From Paenibacillus sp. FSL R7-0204 (lineage in GTDB: Bacteria; Bacillota; Bacilli; Paenibacillales; Paenibacillaceae), in assembly GCF_038002225.1 (NCBI RefSeq), contig NZ_JBBOCA010000001.1, positions 2,852,001 through 2,916,000 on the forward strand: DNA of 64,000 bases. Direction: 5' to 3'. Numbering within the stretch: position 1 is the first letter of the stretch; every line of letters begins with the position of its first letter. This document shows, piece after piece, positions 9,401 to 17,546 of this stretch. Position numbers and translations under genes: made by a program. The notes under the pieces were generated by a model that had not been told where the DNA came from, ran no database searches, and was given only the letters and a program-made list of their open reading frames with translations.

Positions 9401-9995
9401 TGCTGGATGCGAAAAACAGCATACGATGGGCCGGGCGAAGACAAGTGGACCGAATGTATGCTGAAAACAGCATACATTGGGCTCGCACGCAGGCCCGTGG
9501 ACCGAATGTATGCTGAAAACAGCATACATTGGGCTCGCACGCAGGCCCGTGGACCGAATGTAATCGGAAAACCGATCACATTCGGAGCTGCGGAGGCACG
9601 TGGTCCAAATGTAATCGGAAAACCGATCACATTCAGCGCTGCAGAGGCATGTGGACCGAATGTAATCGGAAAACCGATCACATTCGGAGCTGCAGAGGCA
9701 TGTGGACCGAATGTAATCGGAAAACTGACCACATTCGGCGCTGCGGAGGCATGTGGACCAAATGTAATCGGAAAACCGATCACATTCAACGCTGCAGAGG
9801 CATGTGGACCGAATGTAATCGGAAAACCGATCACATTCGGCGCACTGCGAAGGCGCATGGTCCAAATGTAATCGGAAAACCGATCACATTCAACGCTGCG
9901 GAGGCACGTGGTCCAAATGTAATCGGAAAACCGATCACATTCGGTGCTGCGGAGTTGCGTGGGTCCAATGTAATCGGAAAACCGATCACATTCGG
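9401..9995. repeat. Array of ~12 hairpin units with a 51-52 bp period
   Basis: The array contains two related families in fixed register. Two perfect units, AATGTATGCTG-AAAA-CAGCATACATT, start at 9453 and 9505, and a degenerate one lies near 9401. Nine units follow with the core AATGTAATCGG-AAAA-CCGATCACATT, starting at 9557, 9608, 9659, 9710, 9761, 9812, 9865, 9916 and 9967. The spacers are also conserved (mostly GCTGC-GAGGCA-GTGG-CC), so this is a tandem repeat and not a CRISPR. Loop and flanks are shared while the stem sequence has changed on both arms between families. Because 51 is a multiple of three, long artefactual open frames run across it on both strands. Confidence 0.92.
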
Positions 9996-10200
9996 CATCC
10001 TGCCTCCTACTTCCCCGCACCATACCAGACGCTTTTCCTGCCCGCTACGTCACCGGCAACACCGCCGGACTTTAGCCCTATTTATTATCCCGGATGGGAC
10101 AACGTCTCCCGTCTAGGCAGAATGACTTATTTTTACAGAGTCTGCTCCGTTGTTAAGGGAATATCCTTTCAGAAATATCACTGAAATATTTCATTAAAGT

Positions 10201-10229
10201 TTGAAAATAAAAACAAACCCTTTTATAAT
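10201..10229 (+). promoter_or_regulatory. Sigma-A type promoter for the acyltransferase gene
   Basis: TTGAAA at 10201-10206 and TATAAT at 10224-10229 are separated by exactly 17 bp in an AT-rich stretch. They lie about 45 bp upstream of the coding start. Confidence 0.75.
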
Positions 10230-10272
10230 TACTTTAAATTACAACTGACATGGGAGGAGATGGGAGAAGACA

Positions 10273-11283
10273 GTGAATAAGCCACGCGAATTATGGATTG
10301 ATGCCGCCAAAGGATTCAGTATTATTTTTGTCGTGATGGGCCACTCGGGCGATGCGGCAGCGAACCATTATTTGTCCTGGTTCCGGATGCCTTTGTTCTT
10401 CATGCTCAGCGGGCTGCTGTTTAAGCCGGTTGAACCCGGACGTTATCTGCGCTGGGCAGTGAAGCGGACACGGGGGCTGATGACTCCTTATTTTGCCTAC
10501 GGACTCCTGATTGCGGCAGTGCTGCTGCTGTTCAACCTGAATCTTAAGGGGTTCGCAGAGAATGTAGCGAGGCTGCTCTACGGGGGACTGTCGCTCACGG
10601 GGCCTTACGGGGTGTTCTGGTTCATCACCTGCCTGCTGTTCACCCAGCTGCTGTTCGGATATATCGTCCGTTATTCCCGCAGTATCCAATTTCTAATAAT
10701 AGCCTCTGCGTACCTCCTCTCCCATGTGATCTCCCTGACCTCGCTCAAGAACTTCAACCTTCCTTGGAATATAGATGTGTCGCTGCTCGCCATCACTTAC
10801 TATGCCATCGGCTTCTATGGCAAACAGGTGATTCCTGCACTGATCCGCCGCTATTCGGCGCTCCCTGTACTGCTCCCGTTATGCGGCCTTGTGCTGCTGC
10901 TGGAACGGAGGGGGATTATTCAATACAGCCTGAATATGAAATACAAGGAGTATACCTCGCTCGTGCTGGATCTCGCGGTGCCACTGCTGGTCTCGTTGAC
11001 CATTTGCGCCGGAGTGTACCGGCTGGTACAGCTTGTTCCGCTGGACTGGATGGGCAGCCTGGGGCGCAACTCTATTGCGATTATGTACCTGCATCTGCCG
11101 CTGAATTACAGCCTGAAATATCTGCTTGGCGCGAATTACGGACTGATCCCCTTTACGCTGATCGGGGTGGGTGTGCCGCTGCTCGTAGCCATGTGGGCTG
11201 TGCGCTCTCCGGTACTCTCCAGACTCTATCTCGGGCATAAGGGCGGGAGCCGTCCGGCAGTGAACTCTAGCAACGCACGCTAA
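10273..11283 (+). CDS. Integral membrane acyltransferase, family 3
   Basis: The 336-residue multi-pass membrane protein starts with the family 3 acyltransferase signature: LWIDAAKGFSIIFVVMGH, then WFRMPLFFMLSGLLF. About ten membrane segments follow. Such proteins transfer acetyl or other acyl groups to cell-surface or exported carbohydrates. The catalytic-type histidine is in VMGH near residue 24. GTG at 10273 follows GGGAGGAGATGGGAGAA. The gene has its own promoter and no operon partner. The acceptor cannot be deduced. Confidence 0.85.
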   Translation: MNKPRELWIDAAKGFSIIFVVMGHSGDAAANHYLSWFRMPLFFMLSGLLFKPVEPGRYLRWAVKRTRGLMTPYFAYGLLIAAVLLLFNLNLKGFAENVARLLYGGLSLTGPYGVFWFITCLLFTQLLFGYIVRYSRSIQFLIIASAYLLSHVISLTSLKNFNLPWNIDVSLLAITYYAIGFYGKQVIPALIRRYSALPVLLPLCGLVLLLERRGIIQYSLNMKYKEYTSLVLDLAVPLLVSLTICAGVYRLVQLVPLDWMGSLGRNSIAIMYLHLPLNYSLKYLLGANYGLIPFTLIGVGVPLLVAMWAVRSPVLSRLYLGHKGGSRPAVNSSNAR

Positions 11284-11358
11284 CGCGCGGACAGGTGCAC
11301 AAGCTCTTTTTCATATTTTACATATACTTTAGTAGAATATGAAAAGGAGTGATACCCT

Positions 11359-11784
11359 TTGGCCAAAATACTGTTGGATTATAACGCCTCCGTAGTTACA
11401 CCTATTACTAACGGGGTTTCCATACCCGTCCCTATTTCTCCGGCAGGTATACAGATTGCAGGAACATCGGTGTATATCGATCCCGCAGTTCCAGGACATT
11501 TCCCCAATAAGGTGGAACTGAAAGCCACTATCGGCGTGGATGTTACTCTGGATACTCCTAATGTGCTGGTCCGCATCTGGCGGGCAGGCACCGAGATATT
11601 CTATGCTCGTGTAGAGCTTGAAGAGAATTACAATGACGACGGTATTATTTCGCTGCATATGGTAGATATCAACGTCCCGTCCGGTGTGCAGAACTATCAA
11701 CTGATTGTGGAGAACCAGGATGTTGACTCCATTGCTACAGTGGTGGGACCTGTTATTTTCAGCGCATTGGCTATCGGCGGATAG
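11359..11784 (+). CDS. Small beta-rich protein of unknown function
   Basis: I do not recognise this 141-residue protein. It starts with TTG at 11359 behind AAAAGGAGTGATA. It lacks a signal peptide and membrane segments. It is rich in Val, Ile, Thr and Pro with alternating hydrophobic residues, suggesting a beta-sandwich. A strong terminator follows, so it is a single-gene unit. The upstream AT-rich stretch (CATATTTTACATATAC near 11312) could hold a promoter, and a mother-cell sporulation promoter is possible. Its place just before dacF hints at a spore-related role, but nothing in the sequence proves this. Confidence 0.7.
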   Translation: MAKILLDYNASVVTPITNGVSIPVPISPAGIQIAGTSVYIDPAVPGHFPNKVELKATIGVDVTLDTPNVLVRIWRAGTEIFYARVELEENYNDDGIISLHMVDINVPSGVQNYQLIVENQDVDSIATVVGPVIFSALAIGG

Positions 11785-11808
11785 GCCATTCTTAGCACTA
11801 TGGAAAAG

Positions 11809-11853
11809 AGGCTTTCTCAAGTATCTGTGAAGATACCTGGGGAAGCCTTTTTT
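11809..11853 (+). terminator. Terminator after the beta-rich protein gene
   Basis: A long interrupted stem pairs AGGCTT...AGTATC with AGATAC...AAGCCT and is followed by a run of T residues. Confidence 0.85.
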
Positions 11854-11892
11854 GAAATATAGTTTGAATTACAGAATGTATCTGTTTCAGAG

Positions 11893-11925
11893 GATAGCTA
11901 ATCCTTCTATTTCTCGCTGAAATGG
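11893..11925. repeat. Partial copy of an interspersed repeat
   Basis: The stretch containing ATCCTTCTATTTCTCGCTGAA matches the first part of the ~100-bp elements at 52073-52172 and 62315-62414. It lacks their central palindrome. Confidence 0.7.
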
Positions 11926-12002
11926 AATAATTTCCTGCCATTCTGACGAAACTGGAACACAGTACCTGTGAAATGAAGGTTAAGTTCAGGAGGGGAACCA
12001 TT

Positions 12003-13208
12003 GTGAGGAAAATTCGTTATGTTACGCTTGTGCTGTGCATTGCTGTATCGGTTCTGGGAGGCGCTACCGGAGCCTGGGCCGAGGAAAAAGCCAAAGGCAC
12101 CGCAAATTCCGGCAATGCCGGAGGGGCGGCGGAGCTGGCGCCGGGGGCGCGTTCTGCCATTCTTATGGATGCCAGCACGGGCACGGTCATCTATGAGAAG
12201 AACAGCCATGATAAACTTCCGCCGGCCAGTATTACCAAGATTATGACTATGCTGCTGACGGTGGAGGCGCTGGACGAGGGCAGACTGCAGCTGACCGACA
12301 AGGTGCGGACCAGCGAGTATGCGGCATCGATGGGCGGTTCGCAGATTTTTCTGGAGCCGGGTGAGGAAATGACGGTTGACGATATGCTGAAGGGCATCGC
12401 GATGGCCTCCGGCAATGATGCTTCCGTAGCTATGGCGGAGAAGATCGCCGGCTCGGAGAGCGCCTTCGTCGATCTCATGAACCAGAAGGCGCAGGACCTG
12501 GGCCTGAAGGATACTCATTTCGCCAACTGTAATGGTCTACCGGCTGCGAATCATTATTCCTCCGCGCATGATATTGCCGTTATTAGCCGGGAGCTGCTGA
12601 AGCATGAGCAGATTATCAAATACACCGGCTCTTATCAGGATTACCTGCGCAAGGATTCCACCAAGCCGTTCTGGCTGGTCAACACCAACAAGCTGGTGCG
12701 GTTCTACACAGGGGCGGACGGTCTGAAGACAGGATATACGTCCGAAGCAAAGTTCTGCCTGTCGGCGACGGCGGCCCGAGACGGCCTGCGCGCTGTAGCG
12801 GTGGTGCTGGGCGAGCCGAACACCAAGACCCGCAACAGCGAAGTTTCGGCGATGTTCGACTACCTCTTTTCCCAATATAAATTGCATACGATTCACAAGG
12901 AAGGCGACACCATCGGCACGGTAAGGATTGAGAAGGGCGTGAAGTCGCAGCTGCCGCTCGTGGCGAAGGAAGACTATAGTGTGCTGCTCCGCAAAGGAGT
13001 GACCCAGGAGGGCATCCGCCACGAGCTGGTGCTGAATGAGCAGGTGAAGGCTCCGGTCGCTGAAGGCCAGACGGTTGGCAAGCTGGTCGTGTACCAGGGA
13101 ACCGCTGTGCTGAAGGAATACGAGCTGAAGGCCGGTGAGAACATCGCTAAGGCGGGCTGGTGGAAGTTGTTCAAGCGGGCAACGGGCGCTATGTTCACGA
13201 AGGATTAA
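12003..13208 (+). CDS. dacF: D-alanyl-D-alanine carboxypeptidase DacF
   Basis: The 401-residue protein is a class A low-molecular-weight penicillin-binding protein. It has an N-terminal signal peptide (residues 1 to about 26). The serine-peptidase motifs are S-x-x-K (PASITK, Ser76/Lys79), S-x-N (ASGND, Ser136) and KTG (near residue 242). A C-terminal PBP5-type beta domain follows. It trims D-Ala from peptidoglycan stem peptides. GTG at 12003 follows AGGAGGGG; an upstream ATG at 11973 overlaps this site. In B. subtilis dacF lies directly before spoIIAA and is expressed in the forespore, and the same order is seen here. Confidence 0.92.
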   Translation: MRKIRYVTLVLCIAVSVLGGATGAWAEEKAKGTANSGNAGGAAELAPGARSAILMDASTGTVIYEKNSHDKLPPASITKIMTMLLTVEALDEGRLQLTDKVRTSEYAASMGGSQIFLEPGEEMTVDDMLKGIAMASGNDASVAMAEKIAGSESAFVDLMNQKAQDLGLKDTHFANCNGLPAANHYSSAHDIAVISRELLKHEQIIKYTGSYQDYLRKDSTKPFWLVNTNKLVRFYTGADGLKTGYTSEAKFCLSATAARDGLRAVAVVLGEPNTKTRNSEVSAMFDYLFSQYKLHTIHKEGDTIGTVRIEKGVKSQLPLVAKEDYSVLLRKGVTQEGIRHELVLNEQVKAPVAEGQTVGKLVVYQGTAVLKEYELKAGENIAKAGWWKLFKRATGAMFTKD

Positions 13209-13305
13209 GGCCGCAGCCGTTTCAAGCTTGTTTGTTCCTTTTTGTAGATTGGAACAGGGGCTTTGTGTAAGTTCTTAGGGTTTTTCTTCTAGTTTTGTCG
13301 TGAGG

Positions 13306-13333
13306 CAGGAATCCTCAATTGCGGTGTAGAAAC
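13306..13333 (+). promoter_or_regulatory. Possible sigma-H promoter of the spoIIA operon
   Basis: CAGGAATC followed 12 bases later by GTAGAAA resembles the sigma-H pattern (AGGA-W-W-W and GAAT-like elements). It lies about 70 bp upstream of spoIIAA. The B. subtilis operon is known to be transcribed by sigma-H. The -10 match is imperfect. Confidence 0.4.
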
Positions 13334-13402
13334 CTTGTCCTTGTAGGGGAAAGAAATGGTTACAGGGCGGTTGTCCAAGCAACGAAGAGGAGAGTGGCAA
13401 AC

Positions 13403-13756
13403 ATGAATTCTCATGTGGAGATGGAGCATCACCGGGGTGTGCTGATTGTCCGGTTGTCCGGGGAACTGGATCATCACGCAGCCGATTATGTACGTATGGA
13501 TATGGATGAAGCAATTATGCGGGGCCAGGTGGAGCATCTGATCCTGAGTCTGAAGGAGCTGCAGTTCATGGACAGCTCGGGTCTCGGAGTGATTCTGGGA
13601 CGGTACAAGCTGATCCGCAGTAAGGGCGGTAAAATGGCAGTCTGCGATGCCACAGCGCCTGTGAAGCGCCTGCTGGAAATGTCGGGCCTGTTCAAAATCA
13701 TGCCCCTATATGACGACGAGAGCGCTGCACTCTCGGATTTGGAGGTCGCGTTATGA
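13403..13756 (+). CDS. spoIIAA: Anti-sigma F factor antagonist SpoIIAA
   Basis: The 117-residue STAS-domain protein has the phosphorylation motif MDSSGLGV at Ser58-Ser59, aligning with the phosphorylated Ser58 of B. subtilis SpoIIAA. When unphosphorylated it binds SpoIIAB and frees sigma-F in the forespore. ATG at 13403 follows AGAGGAGAG; the frame is open further upstream but without a ribosome binding site. Its stop overlaps the start of spoIIAB by four bases (ATGA). Confidence 0.95.
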   Translation: MNSHVEMEHHRGVLIVRLSGELDHHAADYVRMDMDEAIMRGQVEHLILSLKELQFMDSSGLGVILGRYKLIRSKGGKMAVCDATAPVKRLLEMSGLFKIMPLYDDESAALSDLEVAL

Positions 13757-14208
13757 CTAGTAGCGAAGCTCGTAACTTCATGAGTGTCCAGTTTGCTGCG
13801 CTGTCGGAGAATGAATCGTTCGCGCGTGTGGTAGTGGCTGCCTTTGTCTCCCGGCTCGATCCGACGATGGAGGAGCTGAATGACCTGAAGACGGTAGTCT
13901 CGGAGGCCGTCACCAATTGTATTATTCACGGTTATGACAGTGATCCCGCAGGCGTTGTCAGTATATCCGCTTCGCTCGACAATGAGACCGTGCACCTGAC
14001 GATTGAGGATAAGGGCCGGGGCATTGAGGATCTGGAGCTGGCCCAGCAGCCGCTGTATACCTCGAAGCCGGAGCTGGAGCGGTCAGGAATGGGCTTCACC
14101 ATTATGGAGAATTTCATGGATGAATTCGAGGTTATCAGCGAACCGGGACGCGGAACTTCAATCTCCATGAAGAAAACCATCGTCTCGAAAAAAGCTTTAT
14201 ACAATTAG
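13753..14208 (+). CDS. spoIIAB: Anti-sigma F factor and serine kinase SpoIIAB
   Basis: The 151-residue GHKL-type kinase has an N box ([11 protein letters not shown]), the ATP-binding DKGRGI and a G2 box ([13 protein letters not shown]). It binds and inhibits sigma-F and phosphorylates SpoIIAA using ATP. It starts at 13753, overlapping the spoIIAA stop, which implies coupled synthesis that keeps the partner-switch proteins in balance. The length fits the family. Confidence 0.95.
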   Translation: MTSSEARNFMSVQFAALSENESFARVVVAAFVSRLDPTMEELNDLKTVVSEAVTNCIIHGYDSDPAGVVSISASLDNETVHLTIEDKGRGIEDLELAQQPLYTSKPELERSGMGFTIMENFMDEFEVISEPGRGTSISMKKTIVSKKALYN

Positions 14209-14219
14209 GGGTTGGAGCC

Positions 14220-14975
14220 ATGGAAGCAGAATCAAAAAAAGCTCCGCCGACCTATTTGGACGATGCGGAGGTCAAACGTCTAATCGCACTTAGTCAAGCA
14301 GGGGACCATACGGCCCGCGACACGCTGGTCAACTGCAATATCCGCCTCGTCTGGTCGGTGGTGCAGCGGTTTATGAACCGCGGATATGAACCGGATGATT
14401 TGTTCCAGATCGGCTGTATCGGACTGCTGAAGTCCGTTGATAAATTCGACCTCAGCTATGAGGTCAAGTTCTCCACCTATGCGGTACCGATGATTATCGG
14501 CGAGATCCAGCGGTTCCTCCGCGATGACGGCACACTTAAGGTCAGCCGCTCGCTGAAGGAGATGGCCAACAAGGTGCGCAAGATGAAGGATGAGATGTCC
14601 AAAACGCTCGACCGCCTCCCGACCATCGGTGAAGTGGCTGAAGCGCTGGGCGTCACGCCCGAAGAAATCGTCTTCGCCCAGGAGGCCAACAAGCCGCCGA
14701 CTTCGATCCACGAGACCGTCTTCGAGAACGACGGCGATCCGATCACGCTGATTGACCAGATTGCCGACGAGTCGCAGGAGCGCTGGTTCGACAAGCTGGC
14801 TTTGAATGAGGCCATCGGTGCGCTAACGGAGCGCGAGCGTCTGATCGTGTACCTGCGTTACTACCGCGATCAGACCCAGTCCGAAGTCGCCAGCCGCCTC
14901 GGCATCTCCCAGGTGCAGGTGTCGAGGCTGGAGAAGAAGATCCTCGCGAACATCCGCGAGCAGATTGCGCAGTAG
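14220..14975 (+). CDS. sigF: RNA polymerase sigma-F factor
   Basis: The 251-residue sigma-70 family protein has region 2 (YEPDDLFQIGCIGLLKSVDKFD and FSTYAVPMIIGEIQRFLRDD), region 3 and region 4 with SEVASRLGISQVQVSRLEKK. It is the first forespore-specific sigma factor and is held inactive by SpoIIAB. ATG at 14220 follows AGGGGTTGGAG, 11 bases after spoIIAB. In B. subtilis spoVAA follows directly; here the next sporulation gene is some 30 kb away. Confidence 0.95.
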   Translation: MEAESKKAPPTYLDDAEVKRLIALSQAGDHTARDTLVNCNIRLVWSVVQRFMNRGYEPDDLFQIGCIGLLKSVDKFDLSYEVKFSTYAVPMIIGEIQRFLRDDGTLKVSRSLKEMANKVRKMKDEMSKTLDRLPTIGEVAEALGVTPEEIVFAQEANKPPTSIHETVFENDGDPITLIDQIADESQERWFDKLALNEAIGALTERERLIVYLRYYRDQTQSEVASRLGISQVQVSRLEKKILANIREQIAQ

Positions 14976-15117
14976 GGGTGGAGGTTGCAGCACGACTGGG
15001 CTGCGGCAGGTATGTCGCAACATTAGGTAGAGACAACAGCTCAGTAAATCCGATACAGCAGTCGGGTTAGCTGTGGTGCTTAGCAAGGTTAAGTATGTGG
15101 TGTACAGTGACGGGTGC

Positions 15118-15147
15118 AAGGGGCCGCCTCGGGAGGGGCGGCTTTTT
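15118..15147 (+). terminator. Terminator after sigF
   Basis: The stem GCCGCC / GGCGGC with a short G-rich loop is followed by TTTTT. It lies about 145 bp after the sigF stop, and nothing recognisable lies between. Confidence 0.75.
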
Positions 15148-15269
15148 GCGTGCGCTCACAGCCCTCTTTTACCACTATCATTATGCTACCACGCCACCCA
15201 TACTTGAGTTATACAGAGACCGGATTAGTTTAAGGTCAGTGTGGAGAGAACTGCTTAACTATCATGCAT

Positions 15270-15465
15270 AGCTGAGAAGTGTGAGGTGGACTCAGATTCC
15301 CTTATTCGGCCGAAACGTCTCTTTTTAGAGCTGAAACGGACTCGGATTCCGTTAACTTGTCTATCCGGCCCCTGATCAAGCGGAATCTGGTTACTTAGCG
15401 GATTCTGAGTCCGTGCACTTCGCATATCCGCCGGATTAGCAGAAATAGCGGAATGTCTGGGATTA
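15270..15465. repeat. Intergenic region with inverted GGACTC-GATTCC motifs
   Basis: This gene-free stretch contains several related motifs. CGGACTCGGATTCCG at 15337-15351 is inverted relative to CGGATTCTGAGTCCG at 15399-15413 (13 of 15 positions pair). A further GGACTCAGATTCCC lies near 15289. It abuts the left end of the IS3-type element. I see no gene in it. Confidence 0.6.
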
Positions 15466-15528
15466 GAATTGAAAGTAGACGACAGTTAACGGACGGAGGG
15501 ATAATAAGGGCAACGGAGGTGCATCCCT

Positions 15529-15846
15529 ATGGGAGAAAAACGACAACGGTACAACGAAGAATATAAGAAGCAAACGGTAAAGTTCATTCAAGAGCAGACG
15601 AAGAGCATAGGGGACATCGCGCAAGAGCTGGACATTCCGAAAAGTACGCTGCACCAGTGGATGGGGAAATACCGGGAGCTAAAGAATGAACCGGTAGCCA
15701 GTATGGATCGGGTACGGGAACTCGAAGCCGAGCTCCAAGAGATGCGCCGTCAGCTCCAAGAGAAAGACAGTCGACTTGCCGATACAGAGGAAGAATTGGC
15801 AATCGTAAAAAAAGCAGTGCACATCTTCAGCAAACCAAGGAATTAA
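15529..15846 (+). CDS. IS3-family transposase OrfA
   Basis: The 105-residue protein has a helix-turn-helix (SIGDIAQELDIPKSTLHQWMGKY) followed by a coiled-coil leucine-zipper-like region (residues about 60-95). This is the DNA-binding half of IS3-family transposases. ATG at 15529 follows GGAGGTGCATCC. The run A-AAA-AAA near the end is suited to a -1 ribosomal frameshift that would join it to OrfB. In the fused frame the text continues VKKSSAHLQQTKELRFQF, which is the normal IS3 junction. Confidence 0.93.
   Translation: MGEKRQRYNEEYKKQTVKFIQEQTKSIGDIAQELDIPKSTLHQWMGKYRELKNEPVASMDRVRELEAELQEMRRQLQEKDSRLADTEEELAIVKKAVHIFSKPRN
15807..15813 (+). promoter_or_regulatory. Programmed -1 frameshift site in the IS3 transposase
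   Basis: Seven consecutive A residues in the phase A AAA AAA precede the OrfA stop. A -1 slip continues into the OrfB frame without a stop and gives a contiguous OrfAB transposase, as is established for IS150-type elements. Confidence 0.75.
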
Positions 15847-15857
15847 GATTCCAGTTT

Positions 15858-16721
15858 ATGAAGGACCATCGCTCCGCATTTCGCTTGGAGAAGATGTGCA
15901 GTACCCTACAGGTATCCAGGAGCGGATATTACAAGTGGCTGAACGCCAAAGCCAGTGTGCAAGCCCTCCGCAAGGCTGCTGTTATGGAGCGAATCCGGTA
16001 CCATTTTGACGACCATCAAAAACGGTATGGAAGTCCGAAGATCACCCGCCTGCTGCATCAGGAAGGCTATACGGTCACGGAACGCACAGTGAGTGTGTAC
16101 ATGCGAGAAATGAAGCTCCGCTCTATTGTATCTAAGCCATACCGAGTGCAGACGACCGATTCCAAGCATAATAATCCCATTGCACCAAACACACTGAACC
16201 AAGAGTTTAAGGTGCTTAAGCCCAATACCGTATGGGTCACCGACATCACGTATATCCCTTGTCGTGGAGGTCGCTTATACCTAGCTAGCGTCATGGATCT
16301 ATGCACGCGAGAAATTGTAGGGTGGCGGCTGTATAACCATATGGAGACGAGCCTGGTCTTAGACGCGCTGCAGGCGGCGTACACGGCGAAGCGACCCGGC
16401 GAGGGCCTACTGCACCACTCTGACCGAGGGTCTCAATATACCTCAAAAGAATATGTCGACCAACTAAAGACATACCACATGAAATCCAGCATGAGCCGTA
16501 AAGGAAACTGTTACGATAACGCCTGCATTGAGTCTTGGCACAGTATTTTAAAGAAAGAGCTCATCTACTGTAATCCGCGCTTCAAAAACCCGGAACAGGC
16601 ATATGATGCTATTTTCCAATACATTGAGTTCTATTACAATCGCAAGCGAATGCACAGCTCACTGGGGTATCTTTCCCCCGCCCGCTTTGCTAAGCAATTC
16701 ACTAAAAAATCCGTTGCGTAA
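15858..16721 (+). CDS. IS3-family transposase OrfB (integrase core)
   Basis: The 287-residue catalytic half has an HTH_21 region followed by the rve integrase core. The DDE residues sit in WVTDITYIP, LHHSDRGSQYTS and ACIESWHSILKKE, and the protein ends with the family motif YYNRKRMHSSLGYLSPARF. ATG at 15858 may act as a separate start, but production as an OrfAB frameshift fusion is expected. No stop or deletion is seen. Confidence 0.93.
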   Translation: MKDHRSAFRLEKMCSTLQVSRSGYYKWLNAKASVQALRKAAVMERIRYHFDDHQKRYGSPKITRLLHQEGYTVTERTVSVYMREMKLRSIVSKPYRVQTTDSKHNNPIAPNTLNQEFKVLKPNTVWVTDITYIPCRGGRLYLASVMDLCTREIVGWRLYNHMETSLVLDALQAAYTAKRPGEGLLHHSDRGSQYTSKEYVDQLKTYHMKSSMSRKGNCYDNACIESWHSILKKELIYCNPRFKNPEQAYDAIFQYIEFYYNRKRMHSSLGYLSPARFAKQFTKKSVA

Positions 16722-16905
16722 CAGTCTACTTTCTTGACAGAAGTCCAGTCAGTCCACTTCCGTGGCCGATGGAGCCCCCCCGATGGTCCTGCGCACGGTT
16801 ATACCAGAAGCTTCACATATGCTAAACTAGGCTAAACTTGTAACAATCGATGATTGCTTGCGACAACTAACAATAAGACAAAATGACTATGGAGGACTAA
16901 ATCCA

Positions 16906-17445
16906 ATGGATTATGCAAAGCTCAGCAAAGAGGTCTCCTACGCTCTGCGTCACGCGCCGTGGGAATATGAACTGGAATTGGATGAACAGGGATGGGTGGA
17001 CATTGAACAGCTGCTCCACTCGCTGCATCAGGACAAGAAGTGGGCAACAGTCGGTGCAGAGGATCTGGACAAAATGATCGCAGCATCGGATAAGCAGCGG
17101 CATGAGCTTTCGGAGGGCAGAATAAGGGCGCTGTATGGTCACTCGGTCCCGCAAAAAATTATCAAGCAGGCTGAAACGCCGCCCCCTACTCTGTACCACG
17201 GTACAGCCAGGCAATGGGTGGAGACGATTCTGCACGAGGGACTGAAACCCATGAAAAGACAGTATGTTCATTTCTCAGTGGATAACGATACAGCCAAGCT
17301 GGTGGGAGGGCGCAAGGACTCAAGTCCTGTAATTTTAACCATAGATGCCGGGCGGGCCGCACAGGAAGGAATCAAGTTCTACCACGGAAATCATAATATC
17401 TGGCTGGCGGACTATATTCCGCCCGAATTTATTAATGACTTGTAG
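16906..17445 (+). CDS. kptA: RNA 2'-phosphotransferase, Tpt1/KptA family
   Basis: The 179-residue protein starts with the KptA signature KLSKEVSYALRHAP and carries the conserved LYHGT (near residue 97) and YVHFS motifs in the NAD-binding half. The family transfers an internal RNA 2'-phosphate to NAD+, giving ADP-ribose 1''-2''-cyclic phosphate. In eukaryotes it completes tRNA splicing; the bacterial role is not settled. ATG at 16906 follows GGAGGA; the frame is open upstream to 16858 without a ribosome binding site. It lies next to the IS3 element and shares a terminator with the convergent SLH gene. Confidence 0.88.
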   Translation: MDYAKLSKEVSYALRHAPWEYELELDEQGWVDIEQLLHSLHQDKKWATVGAEDLDKMIAASDKQRHELSEGRIRALYGHSVPQKIIKQAETPPPTLYHGTARQWVETILHEGLKPMKRQYVHFSVDNDTAKLVGGRKDSSPVILTIDAGRAAQEGIKFYHGNHNIWLADYIPPEFINDL

Positions 17446-17472
17446 CCTACTCTATCTAACCCCAACCATAAC

Positions 17473-17517
17473 AAAAGCGCCCCAGGCCAGCCGGTTCACG
17501 GCTCGCGGGACGCTTTT
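17473..17517. terminator. Bidirectional terminator between kptA and the SLH gene
   Basis: AAAAGCG and CGCTTTT flank an interrupted GC-rich stem (CCAGGCCAGCCGG ... CGGCTCGCGGG). A- and T-runs lie on both sides, so it can serve both convergent genes. Confidence 0.75.
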
Positions 17518-17546
17518 ATTCATACCATGTGTTCACAGATATCTTC

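Larger units (their letters stand above)
15470..16739 (+). mobile_element. IS3-family insertion sequence (IS150-like), apparently intact
   Basis: Two transposase frames lie in the typical -1 relation. Inverted copies of GAAAGTAGAC lie at 15471-15480 and 16724-16733, just outside the coding part. The DDE residues are present in OrfB and a slippery run of seven A residues is present at the end of OrfA, so the element may be functional. The exact tips and the target-site duplication could not be fixed; the limits given are approximate. Confidence 0.85.

Noticed and set aside
9401..9995. CRISPR array
   Set aside because: The intervals between palindromes are themselves conserved and too short and regular for unique spacers. 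No cas genes are present.
9070..10023. Long minus-strand frame (about 317 codons) and plus-strand frames (9386-9871 and 9529-10116) across the hairpin array
   Set aside because: The repeat period of 51 bp is a multiple of three, so frames stay open by chance. The predicted peptides are mere repeats, and the minus-strand frame also runs into the dppF-type gene.
15529..16721. Frameshifted, inactive transposase
   Set aside because: The two frames and the run of seven A residues match the normal -1 frameshift design of IS3-family elements. Catalytic residues are intact.
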